From assembly GCF_046054155.1 (NCBI RefSeq), contig NZ_JBEQCT010000003.1, positions 186,001 through 250,000 of the forward strand: DNA of 64,000 bases, read 5' to 3'. This stretch comes from Celerinatantimonas yamalensis (GTDB lineage Bacteria > Pseudomonadota > Gammaproteobacteria > Enterobacterales > Celerinatantimonadaceae). Below the pieces are notes generated by a model. The model searched no databases, had not been told where the DNA came from, and saw nothing but the letters and a program-made list of their open reading frames with translations. Numbering within the stretch: position 1 is the first letter of the stretch; every line of letters starts with the position of its first letter. The translations under genes and the position numbers were made by a program. Shown piece after piece: positions 7,736 through 16,064 of the stretch.

Positions 7736-9045
7736 TGGAAGTCATTAAAATCGTTTATCAAGGCGATGAGGTTGGTGCAGTTAGCTTTGACACAGAAAAA
7801 GGCATAGGCGCATTTGAGTATGACCCTAGCTTCGTAAAAAAGGGTGTCGAACTGTCTCCAATCAAAATGCCACTATCTCAGCGGATTTATAGCTTTCCTG
7901 AACTAGATTTCAATACGTTCAAGGGGCTACCTGGATTAATTGCAGATTCATTGCCTGATGATTTTGGTAATGCTGTTCTCAATGCATGGGTTGCAGGACA
8001 GGGGCGCTCACCGAATGACATCACACCACTCCAACGTCTTCAATATACGGGAAAACGAGGCATGGGAGCACTGGAATATGCGCCAGCAACACAATTACGA
8101 AGCCTAAATGCTTCACAACAAGTAGAAATCCAGTCGCTAGTTTCAATCGCGCAAGAAATACTAGACTCACGAGGTCATTTTGAAGTTGAATTAAAACAAA
8201 ATGGTCAAGAAGACCGACAAGCAATGATGTCTTTATTGTCTGTAGGTATGAGCGCTGGAGGAGCAAGACCTAAAGCTGTCTTAGCATTCAATGGGGATTT
8301 TACCCAAGTTCGTTCTGGCCAAGCCACCGTTCCTACAGGTTTTACTCATTACCTGATGAAATTTGATGGCGTAAGTGAATATAACAAAAACCAAGAGACC
8401 TTTGGTGATCCTCTTGGCTATGGCGCTATGGAGTTTGTCTATCACCTGATAGCTAAAAAGTGCGATGTCGATATGATGCCCAGTCGTTTACTTCAAGAAG
8501 GCAATCGAAGACACTTTATAACCAAGCGATTTGACCGGATAAAAAACAAAAAGGTACACGTACAAACGCTTAATGGTCTAGCACACGTTGACTATAAAAA
8601 GCCTGGTTCATTCTCTTATGCCGAATTATTTGGCATAGCCAGAGAGTTGAAGCTTTCAGCGCTTGAAGCTGAACAGCTTCTCAAACGCATGACATTCAAC
8701 ATTATTGCGCGAAATCATGACGACCATTCAAAGAACTTTGCCTTTATCCTGAAGAATGACAAATGGTCTCTCGCTCCGGCTTATGATTTAGCCTACAGCT
8801 ACAAGCCAGGCAGTAAATGGGTTAATAGTCATTGGATGAGTCTAAACGGTAAAAGAGACAATTTTACGCGTAATGATTTCTATAGCTTAGAAAAACTAAG
8901 TCCGATCTTTAGCAAAAGAAAGATTGACGACATCATTGATGAAACAATCGAGCATGTATCCAGCTGGCGTCAACTTGCAGAAGAATGGGATGTGCCAAAA
9001 ACACTAATAGATGAAATACACGCAAATTTATGTCTCAATATTTGA
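7729..9045 (+). CDS. hipA: HipA-family serine/threonine kinase toxin
   Basis: This 438-residue protein has the HipA layout. An N-terminal domain ends in LPGLIADSLPDDFGNAVLNAW, followed by the kinase glycine-rich loop SAGGARPKAVLAF, the HYLMKFDG strand, the catalytic RNHDDHSKNFAF segment and the metal-binding LAPAYDLAYS motif. All motifs look intact. In E. coli HipA phosphorylates glutamyl-tRNA synthetase and induces persistence; the target here is unproven. Start is ATG 7729 or 7735, both overlapping hipB. Confidence 0.88.
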   Translation: MVMEVIKIVYQGDEVGAVSFDTEKGIGAFEYDPSFVKKGVELSPIKMPLSQRIYSFPELDFNTFKGLPGLIADSLPDDFGNAVLNAWVAGQGRSPNDITPLQRLQYTGKRGMGALEYAPATQLRSLNASQQVEIQSLVSIAQEILDSRGHFEVELKQNGQEDRQAMMSLLSVGMSAGGARPKAVLAFNGDFTQVRSGQATVPTGFTHYLMKFDGVSEYNKNQETFGDPLGYGAMEFVYHLIAKKCDVDMMPSRLLQEGNRRHFITKRFDRIKNKKVHVQTLNGLAHVDYKKPGSFSYAELFGIARELKLSALEAEQLLKRMTFNIIARNHDDHSKNFAFILKNDKWSLAPAYDLAYSYKPGSKWVNSHWMSLNGKRDNFTRNDFYSLEKLSPIFSKRKIDDIIDETIEHVSSWRQLAEEWDVPKTLIDEIHANLCLNI

Positions 9046-9080
9046 TTTATCATTTCAATATTTCAACACAATCGCTAAGC

Positions 9081-9107
9081 AGATGGCCTTACGCATCAAA
9101 GCCATCT
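9081..9107 (+). terminator. Hairpin after hipA
   Basis: A 7-bp inverted repeat AGATGGC ... GCCATCT with a 13-nt loop lies 36 bp after the hipA stop. There is no T-run, so it is a weak terminator candidate. Confidence 0.3.
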
Positions 9108-9224
9108 GAAATGGTAAGTACAAATAAGATTATTTAACCTGAATTTTGTTTAACTTGTTCCAAGATCTGATCTTCCTCTAAATCAGTAGACACTTTTTAC
9201 TTAGAAACCGAAGTAAGGTAAAAC

Positions 9225-9453
9225 GTGCTAAGGATAAAAAAATATCCCGAAGAATTTAAACAAGAAGCCATTCGTCAAGTGGCTGAAAAAGGTTACTCAG
9301 TACCTGATGTGTCTAAGTGATTGGGTATCTCGGATTATTGGGTAAGCAAAGCTAACGTGCCCACTAGTCAATCGGCAGCACAAGACGAAATCCGCCAAAT
9401 TAAGGCTGAAGTTAAATGCCTGTTCGAAGAGCGAACCCTTCTAAAGGTTTGTT
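9225..9453 (+). pseudogene. IS3-family OrfA remnant with in-frame stop
   Basis: From the GTG at 9225: KKYPEEFKQEAIRQVAEKGY, SVPDVSK, a TGA, then LGISDYWVSKA in the same frame, and a zipper-like KAEVKCLFEERTLLK. This is an IS3-type OrfA inactivated by one stop. It is truncated where the low-GC cassette carrying the YdcF-like gene begins. Confidence 0.65.
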
Positions 9454-9496
9454 GGCCGGATTCGCCGCATATTTATGATAAGAAAAGGAGAACACT

Positions 9497-10288
9497 GTGG
9501 ACCAAAAGGTAGCTGAATATATAAATATATTAGGTAATTATCTTGGAAAAAGAGATATAAAAGAGATTACGAGTGCCGCAATTACAAAAAAAATTGGAAT
9601 AGAGAAAGCTGATATAATGGTTTTATTTGGAGGTTCAATACTTGCAGGTGGTGATGTTCTTGCTGAAGGAATGAAAAATAAAGTTGCAAAAAAATATATT
9701 ATAGTTGGCGGAGCCGGACATACAACAGAGACACTTCGTCAAAAAATGAAAATTGAGTTCCCTGATATGGAAACAGATGAAAAATCGGAAGCTGAATTAT
9801 TTTCAAAATATATAGAAAAGAAATATAGGTTACAACCTGATTATATAGAGAAAGAATCAACGAATTGTGGAAATAACATTACGTATATGTTGAATCTAAT
9901 TAGAAAGAATAGAATAGATTCGAACACTATGATATTTACACAGGATGCCACAATGCAACGAAGAATGGAGGCTACAATAAATAAAGAATCACCAGATAAG
10001 AAGATAATAAATTATGCCTCTTACCATGCGACTGTTGTTGTAAATAATGGTAAGTTGGAATATAAAGATGTTATCTCAGGAATGTGGACTATGGAAAGAT
10101 ACATTACACTGCTTATGGGAGAAATACCTCGCTTGACAGATAATAAAGATGGTTATGGACCAAATGGGAAGAATTATCTGCCTCATATAGATATTCCAGA
10201 AAATGTAATGAAAGCATTTGACGAAATGAAAAAGAAATATGGTTCATTGATTCGTGTAGCAAATCCTTTGTATGCATCGAAAAAATAG
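9497..10288 (+). CDS. YdcF-like DUF218 protein
   Basis: This 263-residue protein aligns by eye along its length with E. coli YdcF. It has VLFGGSILAGGDVLAEG, the ESTNCGNNITYMLNLI motif, FTQDATMQRRMEAT, WTMERYITLLMGEIPRL and the tail DNKDGYGPNGKNYLPHIDIP. YdcF has a DUF218 fold and was reported to bind S-adenosylmethionine; its role is unclear. The GTG start has AAAAGGAG 7 bases upstream. The gene is notably AT-rich, which fits a transferred cassette. Confidence 0.8.
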   Translation: MDQKVAEYINILGNYLGKRDIKEITSAAITKKIGIEKADIMVLFGGSILAGGDVLAEGMKNKVAKKYIIVGGAGHTTETLRQKMKIEFPDMETDEKSEAELFSKYIEKKYRLQPDYIEKESTNCGNNITYMLNLIRKNRIDSNTMIFTQDATMQRRMEATINKESPDKKIINYASYHATVVVNNGKLEYKDVISGMWTMERYITLLMGEIPRLTDNKDGYGPNGKNYLPHIDIPENVMKAFDEMKKKYGSLIRVANPLYASKK

Positions 10289-10605
10289 AAGACAACCAAC
10301 AAAAGTTAAACGCCGATAACTTTTTCGTCACACTTTCTGCTAGTCGCTGTGCTTCTTACATAGAAAATTCGCCAATCGGCTGTGCCGGATAGCATTGTAG
10401 TTTAACTTAATGTTGTATTAAGGGATAAAAATGTTACAAAATGGAGAAGATGGCTCACATGCAGAACTTTCAAAAAAATCCTGACTATTTAATACGTTTG
10501 TATATTCCTGGACTAGAAGCTTTAATTGAAAGAACAATATAATTGAAAAGCGTTAATGTATTTGAAAATATAAAAATATTTGGAGAGGAATATTAGGGTT
10601 GCAAA
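10289..10605. other. Gap with inverted repeat and small reading frame
   Basis: A 9-bp inverted repeat (AAGTTAAAC near 10302, GTTTAACTT near 10400) lies 100 bp apart. The half-sites are in the wrong order for one attC but could be halves of two eroded sites. A 30-codon frame at 10450-10542 (MAHMQNFQKNPDYLIRLYIP...) may be a gene fragment. Nothing else is supported. Confidence 0.3.
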
Positions 10606-11583
10606 ATGAATATTCGAGTTATATCTGTATTTCTGCTTTTTTTAACACTTACAGTGAATGCGAGAAGTGTGAGTACGCATACTACGAGAAGGGCCGATGG
10701 TTCTGATATATCTTATTACCTTTTCCCCCAATTGCGTCACTCTCTAAATGATACGTTATTGCTGATCCTTCAAGGCTCTGATTGCAACAGTGTTTTACAA
10801 ATAGCATCAATATTTACCGATTATAAAAATATCTGGCCGGAAGCCGATATCCTTCTAGTTGAAAAATACGGTATTGACAAAAGACTAAGTTTTAGTCCAG
10901 ATGTAGAACGTGTAGACTGCCCCATTCAATATCTTCAAAATGATAGCCCTGAGCAGCGTGTAGCTGATATTCAAGCTGTTCTTGATATTTTAAGAAAAGA
11001 CGATAAATACCAAAAATTTATAATACTTGGCGGAAGTGAGGGTGCTGTTATCGCTAACTTAGTTACAGAAAAAGTTGACTATAAAAATGCGACTATTTCG
11101 TTCAATGGTGGTGGACGCAAGTTCATTGATGATGTTTTACATAGTATTGTGTCAGGCTATGCAAATAGCGATGAAGCAGAAGAAAGCGTTAAGAGCTTTA
11201 GAAGTTTTTCAAATCATATTCTTAATAGTAAACCAGCTGAGTTTAAAGTAAGCGGGCATGGTTACAATTGGTGGCATCAAATGCTATCTATTGATCAACT
11301 TGAAGTCCTTAAAAAAATTAATACGCCTTTGCTTATTATACAGGGAGGCAGAGATTTATTTGTATCGCCTCAAAAAGTAGATGAAATGGTGCTGGCTCTT
11401 AAGAGATCTGGAAAAGAAAATATTGAATATCGACGATACAAAGAACTTGATCATAGGCTGAATAATATAGAGGGAGAAAGTAAGCGTAAAGAGGTCGTCA
11501 GTGATATAAACGGATGGCTAAAGTCGAAGCTTGGTAACCCTAACAAATCAATGCAGCCCACTGCTGATGGGGCGGCTGATTGA
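10606..11583 (+). CDS. Secreted or periplasmic alpha/beta hydrolase
   Basis: This 325-residue protein starts with a signal peptide (MNIRVISVFLLFLTLTVNA). The hydrolase fold follows, with the nucleophile elbow GGSEGA (Ser near residue 144), an acid-loop IIQGGRDLFV and a histidine in KELDHRLNN. These form a plausible Ser-Asp-His triad. The last residues (NPNKSMQPTADGAAD) are translated from an attC site, a hallmark of cassette genes. The natural substrate is unknown. Confidence 0.75.
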   Translation: MNIRVISVFLLFLTLTVNARSVSTHTTRRADGSDISYYLFPQLRHSLNDTLLLILQGSDCNSVLQIASIFTDYKNIWPEADILLVEKYGIDKRLSFSPDVERVDCPIQYLQNDSPEQRVADIQAVLDILRKDDKYQKFIILGGSEGAVIANLVTEKVDYKNATISFNGGGRKFIDDVLHSIVSGYANSDEAEESVKSFRSFSNHILNSKPAEFKVSGHGYNWWHQMLSIDQLEVLKKINTPLLIIQGGRDLFVSPQKVDEMVLALKRSGKENIEYRRYKELDHRLNNIEGESKRKEVVSDINGWLKSKLGNPNKSMQPTADGAAD

Positions 11584-11591
11584 GGTAAGGA
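11538..11591 (+). repeat. Short attC-like site
   Basis: CCCTAAC at 11538-11544 begins a 54-bp site with an internal inverted repeat (CAGCCCAC ... GGGCGGCTG). The right core GGTAAGG is degenerate relative to GTTAGG. It overlaps the end of the hydrolase gene and sits just before the next GNAT gene. Its sequence is of the short CCTAACAA...CAGCC class found in many proteobacterial cassettes. Confidence 0.6.
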
Positions 11592-11598
11592 CTCAATT

Positions 11599-11994
11599 AT
11601 GCGAATTGATTATCTTGAAGATGTTCCGAAGTTTATCCCGTTACTTGCGCGTGAAATGGCGGAGCACTGGAGAAGTATCATTCCTGGAGAAAGCTATGGG
11701 CCGCGGTATGAGAAGCTAATTTCTCACCAGAATCGCGATCAGCTTTCACTCGCATGGGTAGCGCATGAAAATGGCGTTCCGGTGGGTACGAGTGCTTTGC
11801 GAGTTTGTGATTTGGAGGGGCGAGATGACTTACCCCCTTGGCTTGCAGAAATTTTTGTCATGCCCGATTACACAGAGCGTGGAATCGCAGCTAGGCTTTG
11901 CGAAGTGGCAGAAAGGAAGGCATGGGAATGGGAAATCACGAGTTTATATTTGCACACTCTTGATCAGCAAGGGCTCTATCGAAAACTGGAGTAG
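11599..11994 (+). CDS. GNAT acetyltransferase, C-terminally truncated
   Basis: The 131 residues contain the GNAT core (LAEIFVMPDYTERGIAARLCEVAERKAW) and reach the LYRKLE position where a family member would continue into the GW beta-strand end. A TAG (11992-11994) stops it 15-20 residues short. It may be a damaged gene or a shortened enzyme. It lies between two attC-like sites, which defines a single-gene cassette. Confidence 0.7.
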   Translation: MRIDYLEDVPKFIPLLAREMAEHWRSIIPGESYGPRYEKLISHQNRDQLSLAWVAHENGVPVGTSALRVCDLEGRDDLPPWLAEIFVMPDYTERGIAARLCEVAERKAWEWEITSLYLHTLDQQGLYRKLE

Positions 11995-12057
11995 CATAGT
12001 TTAGAGCTTGAAAATTGAAATGGTGTTCAGACAGAAATTATGTTCAAAGACCGCGAA

Positions 12058-12120
12058 GCCTAGCAAGTCGAATCAGTTTGTGGCCTTCGGCTACTCGCGC
12101 CGCTTAACTCTGTGTTAGCC
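12058..12120 (+). repeat. attC-like site, 63 bp
   Basis: GCCTAGC (12058-12064) and GTTAGCC (12114-12120) are near-complementary core boxes. The centre has a stem around GTGGCCTTCGGCTAC. The size matches the short attC class. The next gene starts 20 bp later. Confidence 0.65.
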
Positions 12121-12140
12121 CTTTTATTAGGAAATTCTCA

Positions 12141-12920
12141 ATGAAATATTTTCAAAAAGGTAGTGGGGAATATTTAGTATTAGTGCATGGAGCCCTAACT
12201 GACTGTTCTATGTGGTTCCCTCATCTAAAGCAACTAGAAGTGTATTTTGACGTAATCGCTGTCACCTTAAGTCACTTTGAAAAAACTGAAGATTGTAATT
12301 TTGGTTTAAATTCCCATGCCGAAGAACTAGCTGAACTTGTGAAAAAGTTAGGTTCGGATAAACCTATGAATATTGTTGGTTGGTCTTACGGTGCTGATGT
12401 GGTGCTCAACATGCTGGCAAAAGAAGCGCTATCTGTATCCAACGTTTTTCTTTATGAGCCTGGATATCCGGGTTGTATCCAAGAGAAGGACATGAATGCT
12501 TGGGTTGCTGATGCAAAATCGATGTTTGGACAAGTAGTTGAGCATGTAAAACAGGGAAATTTAGACTTAGCGGTTGAGTCGCTGATTGACGGTTCTGGAA
12601 ACAGTCAGGGCTATTTTGAAACGCAGAGAGAAGAGGTTAGACGCTTGCAGTTAGCAAAAGCGTACACATTACCTTTACAACTGAATCAGCAAGAACATCC
12701 GTCGATTAATGCTCTCAACGTATCAAAGATCAAAGCGCCGCTAGTTTTTGGGTACGGTGAAAAATCCAGAGACTTGTTTAGGTTGGCAACGTTGAGTGGA
12801 GCTGGTTCATCAAAGCTTTCGACTTTGATTACTGTTGAAAATGAAACGCATATGCTCCCTCAAGAGAATCCAGAGAAATTTGGCGGGCTTATCATTGATT
12901 TGTTTGGCCAAAAGGGCTAA
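12141..12920 (+). CDS. Alpha/beta hydrolase, cassette gene
   Basis: This 259-residue soluble hydrolase starts with GEYLVLVHGALTDCSMW (oxyanion-hole HGA). The nucleophile elbow is GWSYGAD near residues 80-86 and the catalytic histidine lies in NETHMLPQENP near the C-terminus. Length is normal. The stop codon lies within the left core of the following VCR-like attC, so this is a clean cassette from about 12115 to 13033. The substrate is unknown. Confidence 0.8.
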   Translation: MKYFQKGSGEYLVLVHGALTDCSMWFPHLKQLEVYFDVIAVTLSHFEKTEDCNFGLNSHAEELAELVKKLGSDKPMNIVGWSYGADVVLNMLAKEALSVSNVFLYEPGYPGCIQEKDMNAWVADAKSMFGQVVEHVKQGNLDLAVESLIDGSGNSQGYFETQREEVRRLQLAKAYTLPLQLNQQEHPSINALNVSKIKAPLVFGYGEKSRDLFRLATLSGAGSSKLSTLITVENETHMLPQENPEKFGGLIIDLFGQKG

Positions 12921-13039
12921 CACAAATACTTCAAAAGGGATTGTCAACACGTGGTACTTTCAGTTCAAATAGATAGACTACGACTGTTGTGCTTGAGTTC
13001 AGTGGTTTACATTGTCTGTCCTTTAAGCGGGTGTTATGT
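12916..13039 (+). repeat. VCR-like attC site
   Basis: The 124-bp site begins GCTAACACAAATACTTCAAA and ends GCGGGTGTTATGT. It keeps the hallmarks of Vibrio cholerae repeats: GGGATTGTCAACACGTGG, TGTGCTTGAGTTCAGTGG and TTGTCTGTCCTTTAAGCGGG. GCTAAC and GTTATG/GTTAT are the core boxes. This is the strongest integron evidence in the window. Confidence 0.85.
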
Positions 13040-13051
13040 GATAGGGATACT

Positions 13052-13675
13052 ATGAAGCTAGTCATTTTCGATTGTGACGGGACGCTAGTAGATAGCGAGT
13101 TTTTATGTAATTTAGCGCTGGAACACCAACTTGCTGAACTCGGTGTCAAATGTGATGCAAAAGAGCTGCTTTCAAAATATCGAGGTGGGAAGTTAACTAC
13201 AATAATTGCGAGCCTAGAAACTGATTATTCAATTTCTTTACCTGAGTCGTTTGAATCTGAATACCGCCTTAAGGTGGACAACTTGTTTGATGAACATCTT
13301 GAGGCAATCGATGGCGTAAAGGAAGTATTGGAGTCATTAACTATTCGGTTTTGTATCGCTTCATCTGCTCCTAGGTCAAAAATTGAACGTGCATTGAATA
13401 TTACTGGCTTGGCTAAATTCTTCGATAATAATATTTTCAGTTCATATGAGGTTGGTTCTTGGAAACCTGAACCTGAGTTATTTCTACATGCGGCGAAGAC
13501 CATGAATGTGGAACCTCGAAATTGTTATGTTGTGGAAGACAGCTTGCTTGGATTGCAGGCTGCGAATTGCGCTCAAATGAAAAGTATCTACTATGCGCCA
13601 GGAGTGAGTGAACGGAATCATCTTGGCTCCGTTCAAATCGAGCATATGTCAGAGTTGGTCGAATTTATCACATAG
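13052..13675 (+). CDS. HAD-superfamily phosphatase (beta-phosphoglucomutase-like subfamily)
   Basis: This 207-residue protein carries HAD motif I DCDGTLVDSE (nucleophile Asp8), motif II IASSAPRSK, and motifs III/IV (KPEPELFLHAA and VVEDSLLGLQAA). These place it with YqaB/GmhB-type sugar-phosphate phosphatases or phosphomutases. An upstream in-frame start at 12989 lies inside attC, so the ATG at 13052 is preferred. It is flanked on both sides by VCR-like sites, so it is a single cassette. Confidence 0.85.
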   Translation: MKLVIFDCDGTLVDSEFLCNLALEHQLAELGVKCDAKELLSKYRGGKLTTIIASLETDYSISLPESFESEYRLKVDNLFDEHLEAIDGVKEVLESLTIRFCIASSAPRSKIERALNITGLAKFFDNNIFSSYEVGSWKPEPELFLHAAKTMNVEPRNCYVVEDSLLGLQAANCAQMKSIYYAPGVSERNHLGSVQIEHMSELVEFIT

Positions 13676-13798
13676 CAAACATTCAAGAGGAGCTGCCAAC
13701 GCGTGGCGGTTTTTGTTCAAATCAGCATTTGTGATGACGGTCATTATATTCGAGTTCAGTGGTTTTGCGTTGTCAGCCCCTTAACCGAGCGTCTAGGC
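13671..13798 (+). repeat. Degenerate VCR-like attC site
   Basis: This site is VCR-like throughout: AGCAAACATTCAAGAGGAGC, CTGCCAACGCGTGGCG, CGAGTTCAGTGGTTTTGCGT and TGTCAGCCCCTTAA. Both core boxes are mutated (TAGC for TAAC; GTCTAGG for GTTAGG), so recombination may be impaired. It shares long blocks with the site at 12916. Confidence 0.8.
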
Positions 13799-13828
13799 AA
13801 GTAGCCTTTCACTTCAAATGATTGAGAT

Positions 13829-13861
13829 ATAGTTGACATCACAACTATGTTGATTATATAT
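13829..13861 (+). promoter_or_regulatory. Promoter with overlapping palindrome before the MarR gene
   Basis: ATAGTTG-ACATCA-CAACTAT (13829-13848) is a perfect 7-bp-arm palindrome covering the -35 hexamer TTGACA (13833-13838). ATATAT at 13856-13861, 17 bp downstream, fits a -10. A MarR-family repressor at 13896 probably binds here to repress itself and the downstream genes. Confidence 0.6.
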
Positions 13862-13895
13862 TTGTTAGCTCAAATACTTCGCAAATGAATCAAAC

Positions 13896-14315
13896 ATGTC
13901 AAAAAATATAGAAAGTGGGTTAGTGGTCAATGTCATCAGTATCCATAACAAAATCCAGAAACGGATTGGTGGTGCACTATCTGCACATGGGATTGGTTTA
14001 ACTGAATATCTCGTTCTAAATCAATTATATGCTACCCCAACGCAGAAAATGCGTCGCAGCGATCTTGCCGAGCGGATCGGCTTGAGTCCGTCAGGCGTAA
14101 CCCGTCTTATAAACCCTATGGAAAAAATTGGTCTAGTCGCAAAGGAAGATAATCCACGCGACGCCAGAGTCAGTCTGGTGACGCTTTCTGCTGCCGGCAA
14201 GCAGGTTTATGAAGAAGCGAAGGTTACATTTGCGCATGCTTCAGTAGCACTATTTGAACCCTTTGAGACTAACCAGCTAAGCGTATTTTCTGAATTGTTA
14301 AAAATCGTTTCGTAA
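13896..14315 (+). CDS. MarR-family transcriptional regulator
   Basis: This 139-residue winged-helix protein has the MarR core (LTEYLVLNQLYATPTQKMRR, SDLAERIGLSPSGVTRLINP) and the wing EDNPRDARVSLVTLSAAGK. It lies upstream of a hydrolase and an SDR gene on the same strand with short spacing, suggesting an operon it represses. A palindromic promoter precedes it. The ligand is unknown; by context it may be the hydrolase substrate. Confidence 0.85.
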   Translation: MSKNIESGLVVNVISIHNKIQKRIGGALSAHGIGLTEYLVLNQLYATPTQKMRRSDLAERIGLSPSGVTRLINPMEKIGLVAKEDNPRDARVSLVTLSAAGKQVYEEAKVTFAHASVALFEPFETNQLSVFSELLKIVS

Positions 14316-14334
14316 ACTTTCTAGAGAAATAAAC

Positions 14335-15179
14335 ATGAACACCTATAGAGAAGCTCTAATAGAAAGTACCAAGGTTCCTGTCACACAATCCAATGTATTG
14401 GTCGACTCAATTAATACAGCTTACTTATCTGCCGGCTCTGGTTATCCTGTAGTTATTCTACATGGGGGTGGAGCAGGTGCTGTTACATGGTATCCATCCA
14501 TTGGTCCACTAGCAAAAAAATTCCACGTTATAGCTCCAGATATTGTCGGTTATGGGGAGTCTGATAAACCTGATGCCGCATATGATAAAAATTACTTCGT
14601 TGCCTGGCTTAAAAAGTTTTTACTGAAGCTGGAAATTTCTAAAGTACATATTCTTGGATTATCTCAAGGCGGAGCAATAGCTCTTCAATTCACCCTTGAT
14701 TATCCAAAAATGGTAGACAAATTCGTCCTTGTCGATTCAGGAGGGCTGGGTTCAACGTCCCCTTGTTATCCATTATCGGAATGGTTTGGTTGAATCTCTT
14801 CCCATCGGCTCTGGCGAATAGATTTTTTTCTAATTATTTATTGTTCAAACCTCAAAACAGGGATCCCAATCACGGCTTATATTCCATTGAGGTGCTGAAG
14901 CGCAAAGGCGGAAGAAATGCGTTTATGCGAGGTCAGGGTTCAGTTGTTTCAGCTGTACCTGAATCTGCGCTTCGCAAAATATCAAATAAGACATTGGTCA
15001 TTTGGGGAGAAAACGATCGATTATTCCCGGTTGCATATGGCGTCAATGCAGCTGCAATAATCCCCAACGCTGTATTATGTAAAATTAAAGACGCGGGGCA
15101 TCTACCATTAATGGATCAGCCGGAAATTTTCAATAAGGCTGTTATCGATTTTCTTAATGATATTGAGGTTGTATGTTAA
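14335..15179 (+). pseudogene. MhpC-like alpha/beta hydrolase, frameshifted
   Basis: Two overlapping frames (14335-14793 and 14763-15179) together make one hydrolase of about 280 residues. The first has the oxyanion region HGGGAGAVTWYP and the nucleophile elbow GLSQGGA. The second has the acid loop VIWGENDRLFPVAYG and the His in DAGHLPLMDQPE. The frame changes at the CCCC run at 14759-14762; one extra C would restore TSPLLSIIGMVWLNLF. This may be a real mutation, a phase-variable tract or a sequencing error. The motifs resemble meta-cleavage product hydrolases, but the substrate is not established. Confidence 0.75.
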
Positions 15180-15976
15180 GGCTTAAAAATAAAACTGTAT
15201 TAATAACCGGTGCAGCTAGAGGGATAGGGGAAGCCATTGCCAAACTATTTTCTGAAGAAGGTGCGAATGTTGTCGTTACTGATATCAACGATGAATCAGG
15301 TAAAGAAGTGGCTGTTGGAATGGGTGAACCATCTTGTTACCTTCACCTTGATGTGAGAAAAGAGGGCGATTGGATCGCAGCGAGCAAGTTTGTTAAAAAG
15401 AAATATGGCGGCCTGGATATTGTGGTGAATAATGCGGGGATAGCTGGTATTCTTGAAACGTCTGGCCCACATGACCCTGAAAATCTGGACATTGAAAGTT
15501 GGCACAAAGTTCATGAGACGAATCTTGATGGTGTTGCTCTTGGATGTAAATACGGTATTCAGCTTATAAAGGACTCTTTGTCCGGAAGTATTGTAAACAT
15601 ATCTTCAAGATCAGGAATTATTGGAATTCCTTTTGCTGCTGCATACGCTTCTAGCAAAGCAGCTGTTCGCAATCATACGAAATCCGTTGCTCTTTACTGT
15701 GCTGAAAAGAAATACCCCATTAGATGCAACTCTATTCACCCAGGTGCCATATACACACCTATATGGGATGTGATGCTTGGAGAAGGAGATCAAAGAGATA
15801 ATGCGATTAAAGCAATCTCTTCTGATATTCCTCTTGGAGTTATGGGGGAGCCTAAAGACGTTGCATATGCCGCTTTATTCCTTGCATCTGATGAGTCTAA
15901 ATATATAACGGGCATTGAGATTAATGTTGATGGCGGAATTCTAGCTGGTAGTACCGCATCACCACCAAGCAAATAA
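15173..15976 (+). CDS. Short-chain dehydrogenase/reductase
   Basis: This 267-residue classical SDR has TGAARGIG (residues 12-19), NNAGIAG, SSRSG with the catalytic Ser, the YASSK Tyr-x3-Lys motif and a C-terminal YITGIEINVDGG segment. It overlaps the frameshifted hydrolase by 7 bp, so the two were co-translated. MarR regulator, hydrolase and SDR probably formed a small catabolic module. An attC-like site follows immediately, so the three genes may have travelled as one large cassette. Confidence 0.88.
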   Translation: MLRLKNKTVLITGAARGIGEAIAKLFSEEGANVVVTDINDESGKEVAVGMGEPSCYLHLDVRKEGDWIAASKFVKKKYGGLDIVVNNAGIAGILETSGPHDPENLDIESWHKVHETNLDGVALGCKYGIQLIKDSLSGSIVNISSRSGIIGIPFAAAYASSKAAVRNHTKSVALYCAEKKYPIRCNSIHPGAIYTPIWDVMLGEGDQRDNAIKAISSDIPLGVMGEPKDVAYAALFLASDESKYITGIEINVDGGILAGSTASPPSK

Positions 15977-15977
15977 T

Positions 15978-16049
15978 TATTAACAAGTGCAGGCAGGGCG
16001 TTGCTCCTTCGTCACAATGCCAAAACTGCGCCTGCTGCGGGCGTTATAA
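15978..16049 (+). repeat. attC-like site, about 72 bp
   Basis: ATTAACA (from 15979) and GCGTTATAA (to 16049) are complementary core boxes. GCAGGCAG ... GCGCCTGCTGCGGGC forms the inner stem. It lies between the SDR stop and the next gene start, the typical cassette position. Confidence 0.75.
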
Positions 16050-16064
16050 CCTTTGGAGGAAAAT

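Noticed and set aside
10302..10408. Inverted repeat AAGTTAAAC ... GTTTAACTT after the YdcF-like gene, considered as an attC site
   Set aside because: The core boxes are in the order GTTRRRY then RYYYAAC, opposite to a single attC, and no inner stem was seen.
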